DNA of 6,607 bases. It comes from Candidatus Woesearchaeota archaeon. Lineage in GTDB: Archaea > Nanobdellota > Nanobdellia > Woesearchaeales > ARS49. The position numbers and the translations under genes are program-made. The notes under the pieces were generated by a model. That model searched no databases. It worked only from the letters and a program-made list of their open reading frames with translations, and was not told where the DNA came from. Location of the stretch: positions 1 to 6,607 of the forward strand of contig JAHWHT010000058.1 in the NCBI GenBank assembly GCA_019323135.1. Reading direction: 5' to 3'. Shown piece after piece: positions 1 through 5,924 of the stretch (position 1 is its first letter; each line of letters opens with the position of its first letter).

Positions 1-223
1 AAATCGTGACTTTTCCTGCGCCATACTGGCCTTTAGGAATGACTCCTTCGAATTTAGCATAAGAAAGTGTATGGTCTGTGACTTGTACTGCTAATCTTTT
101 GATGCCTTTTTTTAAAGGAGGTTGCTTGGGGACTGCCCAAGACTTTAGAACGCCGTTCATGGCTAAACGTAAATCCCAGTGAAGATGAGATGCATTATGC
201 TTGTGTATAACGAAAATTGGCAT
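1..223 (-). CDS. LigD-type DNA 3'-phosphoesterase, partial (N-terminal 74 residues)
   Basis: Reading leftward from an ATG at 223-221 gives 74 codons before the window edge, so the C-terminus is missing. The protein begins MPIFVIHKHNASHLHWDLRL and continues with KSWAVPK, FEGVIPKGQYGAG. This is the signature of the phosphoesterase (PE) domain of bacterial LigD, also found as a stand-alone archaeal enzyme of roughly 120-130 residues. By alignment from memory with Pseudomonas LigD, H9, H15, D17, R19, H51 and Y55 match the metal- and phosphate-binding residues H42, H48, D50, R52, H84 and Y88, so the visible active site looks intact. The family removes 3'-phosphate and 3'-ribonucleotides from primer ends, leaving a 3'-OH for a polymerase or ligase. 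The ATG follows the stop codon of the 91-aa gene after one base and has no separate Shine-Dalgarno, suggesting translational coupling. It is third in the polX operon. Whether further domains follow off-window cannot be seen; direct initiation at the PE domain favours a stand-alone enzyme. Confidence 0.9.
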   Translation of the reverse strand, partial: MPIFVIHKHNASHLHWDLRLAMNGVLKSWAVPKQPPLKKGIKRLAVQVTDHTLSYAKFEGVIPKGQYGAGKVTI

Positions 224-224
224 T

Positions 225-500
225 TTATAGATATTTCAAAAATTTTTGTTTTGTGAATTTTAGGAAATCAATTTTCTTAGCCATTGGCCTGAGTTTTCTA
301 GTCATTGTGCCGCTTTGATTGGATTTGCTCAACTCTCGCATATCTTTCTTAAGTTCTGCAATGTTAACTTCTAAATACTTTCTTAATGATGCAGGACCTC
401 TGATGTCCTCTTTTTTAATCAGAGCAGTAAATACCTTAAATTCTGGAATGTCCTGGAGATATTCTGGAATTTTTTTCTTAATATCGTTTTTGAATACCAT
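225..500 (-). CDS. Hypothetical basic protein between polX and the 3'-phosphoesterase
   Basis: This 91-residue protein is not recognised. It starts at ATG 500-498, preceded by a good Shine-Dalgarno (AGGTGAT at 510-504) with three bases between it and the start, and stops with TAA at 227-225. The sequence is lysine-rich and predicted mostly helical, with an IPEYLQDIPE segment near residue 11, a DIRGPASLRKYLE segment at about 32-44, and a basic C-terminus ending KFTKQKFLKYL. There is no signal peptide, membrane segment or Cys pair. It sits 21 nt after the polX stop and 1 nt before the phosphoesterase start, so all three are very probably co-transcribed and co-translated. By position it could be a DNA-end-binding or accessory factor, and its basic charge fits nucleic-acid contact, but this is inference only. 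It does not look like Ku, LigD polymerase or ligase. Confidence 0.8.
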   Translation of the reverse strand: MVFKNDIKKKIPEYLQDIPEFKVFTALIKKEDIRGPASLRKYLEVNIAELKKDMRELSKSNQSGTMTRKLRPMAKKIDFLKFTKQKFLKYL

Positions 501-503
501 GAT

Positions 504-510
504 ATCACCT
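504..510 (-). promoter_or_regulatory. Shine-Dalgarno site of the 91-aa gene
   Basis: The minus strand reads AGGTGAT, then ATC, then the ATG. This matches the archaeal 16S tail (AUCACCU). The 3-nt spacing is the same as before the DUF5654 gene. It supports the ATG at 500 and shows that operon-internal genes here use ribosome-binding sites. Confidence 0.8.
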
Positions 511-521
511 TTGTTTTGTAT

Positions 522-2237
522 CTATAAAAGTTTTTCGAACTTTTTCCAAGGCAGAGTGTTAATTATGTCTGTTTTCCTTGCCCAGCCTCTTCTTGCAGTA
601 GCAATGCCAAATTGCATATATCTTAAATGATCCTTGCTGTGACTGTCTGTGTCAATCACTAATTTTACTTTTTTATCAATTGCAGTTCTGATGTTTAAGT
701 CATTTAAATCTAATCTTGAGGGGAATGCATCTATTTCTGGCCAGACATTATTTGATTTACAGGCGTCAAATACTTTGTCCAGATTAATTGGATAAGGACT
801 TCTTTGATTTATTAGCCTGCCAGTTGGGTGTGCAAGAATATTGACGTGGCGGTTTTCAAGAGCTTTAATGATTCTATTTGTCATCTCAGTTCGCGTGCTC
901 TTGAATCCAGAGTGTACTGCTGCAACAACAATGTCCAGCTTTTTCAGATAGGCATCTGAGTAATCTAGTGAACCGTCTGCTAAAATGTCTACTTCTGCGC
1001 TCTTAAGAATGTGAATGCCTTTGACTTTCTTATTTACGTTATCTATTTCTGCAAGGTATTTTAGCAGTTGTTTTTCAGACATGCCTCTGGCAATGTGCTC
1101 GCTTTTACTGTGATCTGTGATTGCGATATATTCATAACCTAATTCTTTTGCAGCTTTTGCCATCTCTTCAATAGTGTTTACACCGTCGCTGTATTTGGTG
1201 TGCATCTGCAAATCTCCTTTAATATCCTTGTATCCAATTAGTTTTGGGAGCTTATTTTTTTGTGCAGCTTCAATCTCTCCTTGATTTTCTCTTAACTCTG
1301 GCTCAATATACTGCATGCCTAATTTTTTGTAGACTTCTGGCTCTGTTTTGCCGCAAATATACTTTTTTGTCTTGACACTAAACACGCCGTATTCATTTAA
1401 TTTCAGGCCTTTTTTGATTGCAACCTGCCTGCAACGAATATTGTGCTCTTTAGAACCTGTGAAGTATTGCAGTGCTGCGCCAAAACTTTTATTTTCAACA
1501 ACACGCAAATCGCAGTTGATACCTTGGTTTAATCTTACAGAGGATTTTGTTGAACCTTTTGCAAGAACACTTTTTACATCTGATAATTTTGTGAATGCAT
1601 CTATTACTTTTTTAGGATTAGGGGACACTGCAAGAATATCAAAATCCCTCACAACTTCTTTTCTACGACGAACAGAACCTGCAAGACTTATCTTTTTTAT
1701 CTCTTTAAGCTTGTTTAAATCAGACATGATGCTTTGAACAATAGGCCAGGCTTTGCCAAGGGGCATCTTGCCAGCACTAGATTTCAAGAGAGCAATACCT
1801 TTCAATATATCCTGTTCACTTTTTGCGCCAAAACCACTTAATTTGCTTATCTTGCCAGATTTTGCGGCTTTTTCAAGATCTTTAACAGATTTAATCTTTA
1901 ATTTCTTAAATAAAATTAGGGCCCGCTTAGGTCCCATGCCTGGAATGTGAGTTAGGGTCTCAATACCTTGCGGAATGCTTTTCTTTAATTTGTCATATCC
2001 TTTGATTTTGCCAGTATTAAGAAATTCTTCAATCTTTTTAGCAATTGCATCTCCGACGCCAGGAATATTTTTCAGTGCTGAAATGCCGCCTTTGTTATAA
2101 ATGATTTCAATATCTTTAGAGAGAGTTTCAATACTCCTTGCTGCACGACGATATGCCTGCGGTTTCCACTCTACTTTTTTCATCTCAAGAATATCTGCGA
2201 TTTCATAGAATTTACCTGCAATCTCGAGATTCTTCAT
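522..2237 (-). CDS. polX: Family X DNA polymerase with C-terminal PHP domain (PolX)
   Basis: This 571-residue protein matches the usual length (about 570) of bacterial/archaeal PolX. Domains in order: an 8-kDa-like region and helix-hairpin-helix motifs (IPGVG at 58-62, IPGMG at 98-102, LSGFG at 133-137); the polymerase nucleotidyltransferase site GSVRR (187-191) with DFD (D198, D200) and a third Asp in CDLRVV (D243); the thumb-like FGAALQYFTGSKEHN (252-266); and a PHP phosphoesterase domain from about 340 to the end. PHP metal motifs seen are LQMH (H346), ITDHS (D375, H376), AEVDIL (E415, D417), VHS (H442), AHPTGR (H470) and DTDSH (D531, H533). The family does gap-filling synthesis in base-excision and end-joining repair; PHP supplies 3'-5' exonuclease or 3'-end processing. 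Residue 344 is Gln where many PHP domains have the first His of HxH. The start ATG at 2237-2235 follows AGGTGAT with a 6-nt spacer. It is first gene of the repair operon, diverging from the lipoprotein gene. The TAG stop is real, because the next gene's ribosome-binding site follows at once. Confidence 0.96.
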   Translation of the reverse strand: MKNLEIAGKFYEIADILEMKKVEWKPQAYRRAARSIETLSKDIEIIYNKGGISALKNIPGVGDAIAKKIEEFLNTGKIKGYDKLKKSIPQGIETLTHIPGMGPKRALILFKKLKIKSVKDLEKAAKSGKISKLSGFGAKSEQDILKGIALLKSSAGKMPLGKAWPIVQSIMSDLNKLKEIKKISLAGSVRRRKEVVRDFDILAVSPNPKKVIDAFTKLSDVKSVLAKGSTKSSVRLNQGINCDLRVVENKSFGAALQYFTGSKEHNIRCRQVAIKKGLKLNEYGVFSVKTKKYICGKTEPEVYKKLGMQYIEPELRENQGEIEAAQKNKLPKLIGYKDIKGDLQMHTKYSDGVNTIEEMAKAAKELGYEYIAITDHSKSEHIARGMSEKQLLKYLAEIDNVNKKVKGIHILKSAEVDILADGSLDYSDAYLKKLDIVVAAVHSGFKSTRTEMTNRIIKALENRHVNILAHPTGRLINQRSPYPINLDKVFDACKSNNVWPEIDAFPSRLDLNDLNIRTAIDKKVKLVIDTDSHSKDHLRYMQFGIATARRGWARKTDIINTLPWKKFEKLL

Positions 2238-2243
2238 TTTTTA

Positions 2244-2250
2244 ATCACCT
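2244..2250 (-). promoter_or_regulatory. Shine-Dalgarno site of polX
   Basis: AGGTGAT on the minus strand, six bases before the polX ATG. It indicates a leadered mRNA and supports initiation at 2237. Confidence 0.75.
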
Positions 2251-2259
2251 GATTATGAC

Positions 2260-2280
2260 TATAAATACGAGTATAAATAC
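2260..2280 (-). promoter_or_regulatory. Tandem TATA boxes for polX
   Basis: The minus strand contains GTATTTATAC (2280-2271) and GTATTTATAG (2268-2259), two near-identical boxes 12 nt apart, each holding TTTATA. The distal box would start RNA near 2248, right at the Shine-Dalgarno; the proximal one would start RNA at about the ATG, losing the ribosome-binding site. A third possible box is the near-palindromic ATTTAAAT at 2292-2299, shared with the divergent gene. Which one is used cannot be decided from sequence. Confidence 0.5.
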
Positions 2281-2292
2281 TTTTTGGAAAAA

Positions 2293-2300
2293 TTTAAATA
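2293..2300 (+). promoter_or_regulatory. TATA box of the lipoprotein gene (leaderless)
   Basis: TTTAAATA, preceded by a purine-rich BRE-like GGAAAAA. Its centre lies 27.5 nt before the ATG at 2324, the classical distance from archaeal TATA box to transcription start, so the mRNA probably begins at the start codon. Confidence 0.75.
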
Positions 2301-2323
2301 TGTCCTTATAAGTAGCATGTCCT

Positions 2324-3319
2324 ATGAGAAAACAAATAATATTTGCATTACTTTCTGTACTGATCTTACTCGCTGCATGTAGTCCAATGGAGCAAGAGTG
2401 TGAAAAACCATTTATCTCTAAAGACGGCGGATGCTGCTTGGATATGGATGAAGATGGATCCTGTGATGTTGAAGCAGATTCAGAGAAAACAAAAGATACT
2501 GATACAACAAAAGATGAGTCTAGTGAGGTAGTGGTTGAAGAGACAGAACCTCTGGATGTCAAAACAGTAGATGTTGAAATAAATGAAACTGCAGAAGGTT
2601 TGCTGCCTGATGATGGAGATGCAGAAGACGAGGTCGAAGAAACTGAAGAAGTAGAAGAAACACCAAAAGAATCTGCAAGTATAAATGCATCAACTTTGGT
2701 AGGTCAATTAATGAAAACATATACAGAAGAAGTAGAGAGCTACAAATATTTTTACCATTCAAATTGGTATCATGTTCTAGGCAATGACATAAAAATCACA
2801 CTCTCAAATTCACAGCAATTTTCTGCGATGAGCAGAAATGGATCGCATTATCCTGTAGTTTATGTTGATACAATCTACATGAACTTAATCAATAAAACAA
2901 CAACAGGATATTGTGAAGGAAGCGATCCAAACCTGGGTTTGAGAAGATGTGCAGAACTAGAACTAGTAGATTTGCCATATCCTTTAAGTTATGCTAATTA
3001 TTACACTAAAAGACCAGATGAATGGCTGTTTGAAGTGTACACTATGGATCCAGATGTAAAGACTGAGACTGGATATTACTATTTGGGACCTAGAAAAGTA
3101 AAAAGATTGGAATACACTCAAGGCATAATCAAAACAATAATGTATTATGACGAAAAAATAGGTCTTCCTGTGAAAGTTGAACAATATGTCAATGATCAAT
3201 TCAGTAAACTGTGGCTTTATGATTTCTTATCTATTAATACTGTAAAAGCGAAACATGTGCGTCACAGAACTGCTGATGAAATCTCAAGCAAAGAAGAGTT
3301 TTATTCAACAGCTAATTAA
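2324..3319 (+). CDS. Secreted lipoprotein with Cys-rich calcium-loop-like motif and acidic linker
   Basis: This 331-residue protein is of unknown function. Residues 1-18 form a lipoprotein signal peptide (basic MRK, hydrophobic core) ending in a lipobox L16-A17-A18-C19, so the mature protein is probably lipid-anchored outside the cell. Next comes a short Cys-rich module: C26, C37-C38, then D40-x-D42-x-D44-G45-xx-D48 with C47 inside it. The D-x-D-x-DG-xx-D spacing resembles EF-hand-like or thrombospondin type-3 calcium loops, and similar CCLD..CD modules occur in DPANN surface proteins (recalled, not searched). Residues 50-118 are a Glu/Asp/Thr-rich disordered linker. Residues 125-320 look like a beta-rich globular domain with C197 and C209, which could form a disulfide; a segment near 275-285 (YYDEKIGLPVKVE) is reminiscent of LolA/LppX-type lipoprotein-carrier folds, a weak resemblance. 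The start is fixed by the leaderless promoter. The stop is 15-24 nt before the next gene. Confidence 0.88.
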   Translation: MRKQIIFALLSVLILLAACSPMEQECEKPFISKDGGCCLDMDEDGSCDVEADSEKTKDTDTTKDESSEVVVEETEPLDVKTVDVEINETAEGLLPDDGDAEDEVEETEEVEETPKESASINASTLVGQLMKTYTEEVESYKYFYHSNWYHVLGNDIKITLSNSQQFSAMSRNGSHYPVVYVDTIYMNLINKTTTGYCEGSDPNLGLRRCAELELVDLPYPLSYANYYTKRPDEWLFEVYTMDPDVKTETGYYYLGPRKVKRLEYTQGIIKTIMYYDEKIGLPVKVEQYVNDQFSKLWLYDFLSINTVKAKHVRHRTADEISSKEEFYSTAN

Positions 3320-3343
3320 TTTTTTTATATTTTTGTGAGTGAG

Positions 3344-3796
3344 ATGAGTAGAGGAAAAAGCAAAAAAAAGAAAAGTAAAGGTGAGTACTTTAGACAGGGG
3401 CGTAGAAGCACGCGCACATTAGAGCATCATGTTCCTGCTTCATTCTTAGCAACTGCACAGGAATATGGCGTATCTTTGAGAATGCTTAGAGATAAAATCA
3501 TAACGTATGCTGATGAAGATGGTTTGCATATTGAACATGTCAGTCATAAAAATAAAAGCGGGAGCAGGATAAGGATTATTGAGACTGAACAAGTCTTTCC
3601 TACCGATCGAGTACAGAGTATTAAAAAAGACGGATTGTTGTATATAGATGATGTTACGAATACTGAATATAGATTTATTCTGGAGAACAGCAATGGCCAG
3701 AGAGAACAGGATTTTATTGCGACAGATTTGTCTAGAAAAACGCCTAAAAATATTAAGCACATTCTTGTAGCATACAGCCGCGGCGGATTAAGATAA
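3344..3796 (+). CDS. Hypothetical basic protein
   Basis: The product is not recognised. From ATG 3344 it has 150 residues; an in-frame GTG at 3335 would add three (MSE). I prefer the ATG because an AT-rich TAATTAAT at 3313-3320, overlapping the end of the lipoprotein gene, lies at the leaderless distance (27.5 nt), although it is a poor TATA box and co-transcription with the lipoprotein gene is equally possible. No convincing Shine-Dalgarno is present. Residues 1-25 are very basic and low-complexity (many Lys/Arg), then a probably globular part with HHVPASFLATAQEYGVSLRMLRDKI (28-52, helical), strands rich in charged residues, and a C-terminus PKNIKHILVAYSRGGLR. There is no signal peptide, membrane segment or metal motif. 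The basic tail suggests nucleic-acid or ribosome binding, but that is inference. The DUF5654 promoter begins right after its TAA stop. Confidence 0.78.
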   Translation: MSRGKSKKKKSKGEYFRQGRRSTRTLEHHVPASFLATAQEYGVSLRMLRDKIITYADEDGLHIEHVSHKNKSGSRIRIIETEQVFPTDRVQSIKKDGLLYIDDVTNTEYRFILENSNGQREQDFIATDLSRKTPKNIKHILVAYSRGGLR

Positions 3797-3798
3797 AA

Positions 3799-3806
3799 TT
3801 TAAATA
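3799..3806 (+). promoter_or_regulatory. TATA box of the DUF5654 gene
   Basis: TTTAAATA with an A-rich upstream element (ATAAAA), starting 3 nt after the stop of the preceding gene. The expected start of transcription is about 3829-3830, directly before the GGGTGAT at 3831-3837, giving a leader of only about 11 nt. Confidence 0.65.
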
Positions 3807-3830
3807 TGTTTTGTTATGTTTAACTATGTA

Positions 3831-3837
3831 GGGTGAT
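3831..3837 (+). promoter_or_regulatory. Shine-Dalgarno site of the DUF5654 gene
   Basis: GGGTGAT followed by ATT and a GTG start at 3841. The 3-nt spacing equals that before the 91-aa gene and decides for the GTG start over any later codon. Confidence 0.75.
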
Positions 3838-3840
3838 ATT

Positions 3841-4101
3841 GTGAGAAATGAAGTAATCGATAAATTAACAATACTTGTGACCAGCGCGTTCGGACTTGTT
3901 GCAGCACTTGCATGGAACGAGGCAATAAAAGATTTTCTGAAAACTTTTGGGTTTGAGGAGTATGGGCCAATAGTGTATGCATTAATTGTGACAGTTCTTG
4001 CAGTGCTTATCACAGTATTATTGGGCTGGCTTTCAGGCAAAGCCAGAAAAAAAGCTGCAAAAAAAACTCGTGCAAAGAAATCTGCCAAGAAAACTAGATA
4101 A
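3841..4101 (+). CDS. DUF5654 family small membrane protein
   Basis: The product has 86 residues, starting with GTG. The segment EVIDKLTILVTSAFGLVAALAWNEAIK (about 4-30) followed by a second hydrophobic helix (about 43-65) is the pattern I know as the archaeal family DUF5654: two transmembrane helices with a conserved AxAWN at the end of the first. Function is unknown for the family. The C-terminus (67-86) is a repetitive Lys/Ala/Arg tail, probably cytoplasmic, that could contact nucleic acid, lipid head groups or ribosomes; such a tail is not a family-wide feature as far as I recall. The gene has its own promoter and ribosome-binding site, and is followed by a 61-bp gap with a weak hairpin and the promoter of the next gene. 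Length is normal for the family. Confidence 0.9.
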   Translation: MRNEVIDKLTILVTSAFGLVAALAWNEAIKDFLKTFGFEEYGPIVYALIVTVLAVLITVLLGWLSGKARKKAAKKTRAKKSAKKTR

Positions 4102-4102
4102 A

Positions 4103-4119
4103 CAGGCATCCTGCTTTTC
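4103..4119 (+). terminator. Possible weak terminator after the DUF5654 gene
   Basis: CAGG-CAT-CCTG forms a 4-bp hairpin followed by CTTTTCT, two bases after the TAA stop. Archaeal termination mainly depends on the T-run, which is short here, so this is tentative. Confidence 0.3.
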
Positions 4120-4131
4120 TAAATAAAAAAC

Positions 4132-4139
4132 TATATAAA
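4132..4139 (+). promoter_or_regulatory. TATA box of the 174-aa gene (leaderless)
   Basis: TATATAAA centred 27.5 nt before the ATG at 4163. An earlier in-frame ATG at 4139 overlaps the box itself and so cannot be in the mRNA made from this promoter; this fixes the start at 4163. Confidence 0.7.
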
Positions 4140-4162
4140 TGGGGCTTGTTTCTACAAAAAAT

Positions 4163-4687
4163 ATGGGGAAGAACGATGATTTTGATAAGGATTTAGGAGA
4201 CTATCTTTCAGGTAGAAAGAAAAAGAAGATAGATGTTCTTGGAGTTATTAAAGGATTTATGCCAAAACCAACACCTCCGCCAGTAGACTTGCCGCCAGAG
4301 GTAGAGCTGTATAGTGAAGAGGCAGAGAAAAAACCAGAGCCAAAACTAGAGAAAACACAAGTAGTAGAGGAAACTGAAGAAAAAACATTAGATAAAGAGA
4401 TAACTGGCCAAAAAAAATCAATTTGGCATTCTTTAACTAGCAGATTCAAATTCAAACCATATAAAAAAGAATTGGAGAGTAAAGATAAGCAGCTAGAACA
4501 AGAAGAAGAGGGCAGAATAAAAGAAATGGTAGCAAAAGAACTAATGCTAAAAGATCTGCGGGACACTGCTAAAATTGCACTATACTTGATAAAACAACTT
4601 CCGCCAAAAAGACTGCAGGAATTCAAGCAAAGCTCTGACTTTTCAGATTTAAAAGAAATTCTAAAGAAGTATAATTTTATCAAATAA
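4163..4687 (+). CDS. Hypothetical highly charged soluble protein
   Basis: This 174-residue protein is not recognised. An upstream in-frame ATG (4139) would give 182 residues but lies in the TATA box, so the leaderless ATG at 4163 is chosen. Layout: a short acidic N-terminus (DDFDKDLGDYLSGR, 5-18) and KKKK patch; a proline-rich stretch (MPKPTPPPVDLPPE, 33-46); an acidic/lysine-rich disordered region (50-85); a predicted coiled-coil-like charged helix (about 100-130); and a compact helical C-terminal module (about 128-174) with LRDTAKIALYLIKQLPPKRLQEF and ending LKEILKKYNFIK. The C-terminal module is the most domain-like part and the best search query. There is no signal peptide, membrane segment or metal site, so it is probably cytoplasmic, possibly an adaptor. 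The gene ends 5 nt from the convergent LEA14-like gene, so their transcripts may overlap. Confidence 0.8.
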   Translation: MGKNDDFDKDLGDYLSGRKKKKIDVLGVIKGFMPKPTPPPVDLPPEVELYSEEAEKKPEPKLEKTQVVEETEEKTLDKEITGQKKSIWHSLTSRFKFKPYKKELESKDKQLEQEEEGRIKEMVAKELMLKDLRDTAKIALYLIKQLPPKRLQEFKQSSDFSDLKEILKKYNFIK

Positions 4688-4692
4688 GAATT

Positions 4693-5289
4693 CTAAATAG
4701 GTAAGTAACTTGCGATGTGTTCTGCAATAGCACCAACTGTCTTGCCGTATTTTTCTTCAATTGTATCTAGAGCAGTTTCTTTTTTAGATTCTATGTATTC
4801 TTTTGCATATGCTTCAAAATAGGTCCTCAAATCGACTTTGTAGACAAACGGAAGCTTAACTTTTTCAGTTACCTGGACTTGTCCTGCAAAAACAATGTTG
4901 GCAGGCTCTTTACTTGTTGCTAGCTGAAGAACTAAAGATAGTGCAGGAGCCCAATTAATTGTTTTTTGAAAAGGAACTCTTGTTACTTTTCCTGCAGGAA
5001 GACTTGTACCTTCTAGAGAACCTGCAGAAAGCAGTTGAGCAGTAGGCTCAAACACAATTTCATAATCAATTTGCGTTACCTTGACAGAAATCCAGGAAGG
5101 GTTATACAAATCAATATATCCTGAAAAAGTAAAACCTTTCAAGCTAAAATCATCCATCGAGTTTACATTAACATCGGTTATTTTTAATTGAGTAAATGCG
5201 TAGAAATAATAAGCTGCATAACCTGCAACGCATAGCAGAATGATAATTATAATCACAACTGGAATAATCCATCTCTTTTCTTTTTTCAT
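4693..5289 (-). CDS. Membrane-anchored LEA14/WHy-domain protein
   Basis: The protein has 198 residues. The N-terminus is MKKEKR followed by one strongly hydrophobic helix (about 7-29), giving an N-in signal anchor with the rest outside the membrane. Residues about 36-140 fit the LEA_2/WHy (water stress and hypersensitive response) fold: FSGYIDLYNPSWISVKVTQIDYEIVF, with the family's N-P after a strand, then a LPAGKVTRVPF turn and alternating strands. Archaeal homologues of LEA14 occur widely; the domain is an Ig-like beta-sandwich linked to desiccation or stress tolerance in plants, with the archaeal role unknown. The C-terminus (about 150-198) is helical and charged and not part of the classic domain. 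The ATG at 5289 lies 27.5 nt from a TTTAAATA box, indicating a leaderless mRNA independent of the upstream gene. It converges on the 174-aa gene with a 5-nt gap. Confidence 0.85.
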   Translation of the reverse strand: MKKEKRWIIPVVIIIIILLCVAGYAAYYFYAFTQLKITDVNVNSMDDFSLKGFTFSGYIDLYNPSWISVKVTQIDYEIVFEPTAQLLSAGSLEGTSLPAGKVTRVPFQKTINWAPALSLVLQLATSKEPANIVFAGQVQVTEKVKLPFVYKVDLRTYFEAYAKEYIESKKETALDTIEEKYGKTVGAIAEHIASYLPI

Positions 5290-5312
5290 TATGATGATTT
5301 TATTCTATTAGG

Positions 5313-5320
5313 TATTTAAA
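5313..5320 (-). promoter_or_regulatory. TATA box of the LEA14-like gene (leaderless)
   Basis: TTTAAATA on the minus strand, centred 27.5 nt before the ATG at 5289. It shows the gene has its own promoter in the 67-bp gap after the Ctu2-like gene. Confidence 0.75.
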
Positions 5321-5356
5321 TATTACGCTTTAAGGTATGTGCATAGCACGCTTTGT

Positions 5357-5902
5357 TTACGCTTCAAGAGACTTAAGCAAACCAAATTTAGAACCGGGGT
5401 ATCTTTTTTCAAGGGCGTCTATTTTTTTGCCTAGGGCAGATTTTACTTTCTTTTTGCCTTTGATTTTGTTTGCTTTTGCATATTGTTCTAGCTCTTCATC
5501 CGAGATACTGATTAACAGTTTAATGTATTTAGTCTTAGGAATCTTTTTAGAATTAAAGAGTGCATCAAGATATTGCTCTACTTCATCATCTGCGTTCCAG
5601 GGGATTACGATTTTATTGTAGCCTTTGGCAAGTTGTTTTGCTTTAGCTATTGTACCTTTTTTTACATCTATCTTGAAATGACTCTTTTCGAAAATTGAGT
5701 CAAGAATGTGAATACCTATTTTGGCTTTTATTGTAGCATTATCTATAACCAAAACCTTGTCTTTTGGGGTTATCCAATCGTTCTTTCTGAGGCTCTTTCT
5801 GACCCTTTTTTTAATGATTATGCTGAAGCAATCAGGGCATAAGCTGCCTCCAATATGCGTTATATTTGCTTTTACAGGCTTTTTACACTTTATACAGGCC
5901 AT
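5357..5902 (-). CDS. Ctu2/Ncs2-like tRNA 2-thiolation protein, catalytically degenerate
   Basis: The protein has 181 residues from ATG 5902; an upstream TTG (5941) would add 13 but a leaderless promoter favours the ATG. The N-terminus is a zinc ribbon, C3-xx-C6 and C22-xx-C25-F, followed by a basic RVRKSLRK segment, closely resembling the start of eukaryotic Ctu2 (KCVKC...FCRDCF...KFRAML) and of the TtuA/NcsA thiouridylases. KDKVLVIDNATIKA (47-60) aligns with the strand and PP-loop (SGGxDS) of TtuA, but the ATP-binding Ser-Gly-Gly is absent. NADDEVEQYL (103-112) matches the conserved N-x-DDE-x-E helix, ISDEELEQYA (132-141) the EKEV..YA segment, and LEKRYPGSKFGLLKS (164-178) the family's C-terminus. 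The region carrying the catalytic Cys residues is missing, making it much shorter than TtuA (about 300). It probably cannot thiolate tRNA by itself and may be the partner of an active Ctu1/NcsA encoded elsewhere, as Ncs2 is for Ncs6. An eroded paralog is the alternative. Confidence 0.75.
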   Translation of the reverse strand: MACIKCKKPVKANITHIGGSLCPDCFSIIIKKRVRKSLRKNDWITPKDKVLVIDNATIKAKIGIHILDSIFEKSHFKIDVKKGTIAKAKQLAKGYNKIVIPWNADDEVEQYLDALFNSKKIPKTKYIKLLISISDEELEQYAKANKIKGKKKVKSALGKKIDALEKRYPGSKFGLLKSLEA

Positions 5903-5924
5903 ATTTAGGTAGAAGCCTGGGTGG

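Noticed and set aside
1348..1737. Plus-strand 129-codon frame opposite polX
   Set aside because: It lies fully inside conserved polX codons, with no promoter or ribosome-binding site, and is a shadow frame.
2245..2562. Minus-strand Ser-rich 105-codon frame opposite the lipoprotein
   Set aside because: Its composition is the antisense image of the acidic lipoprotein, and it overlaps the divergent promoter region.
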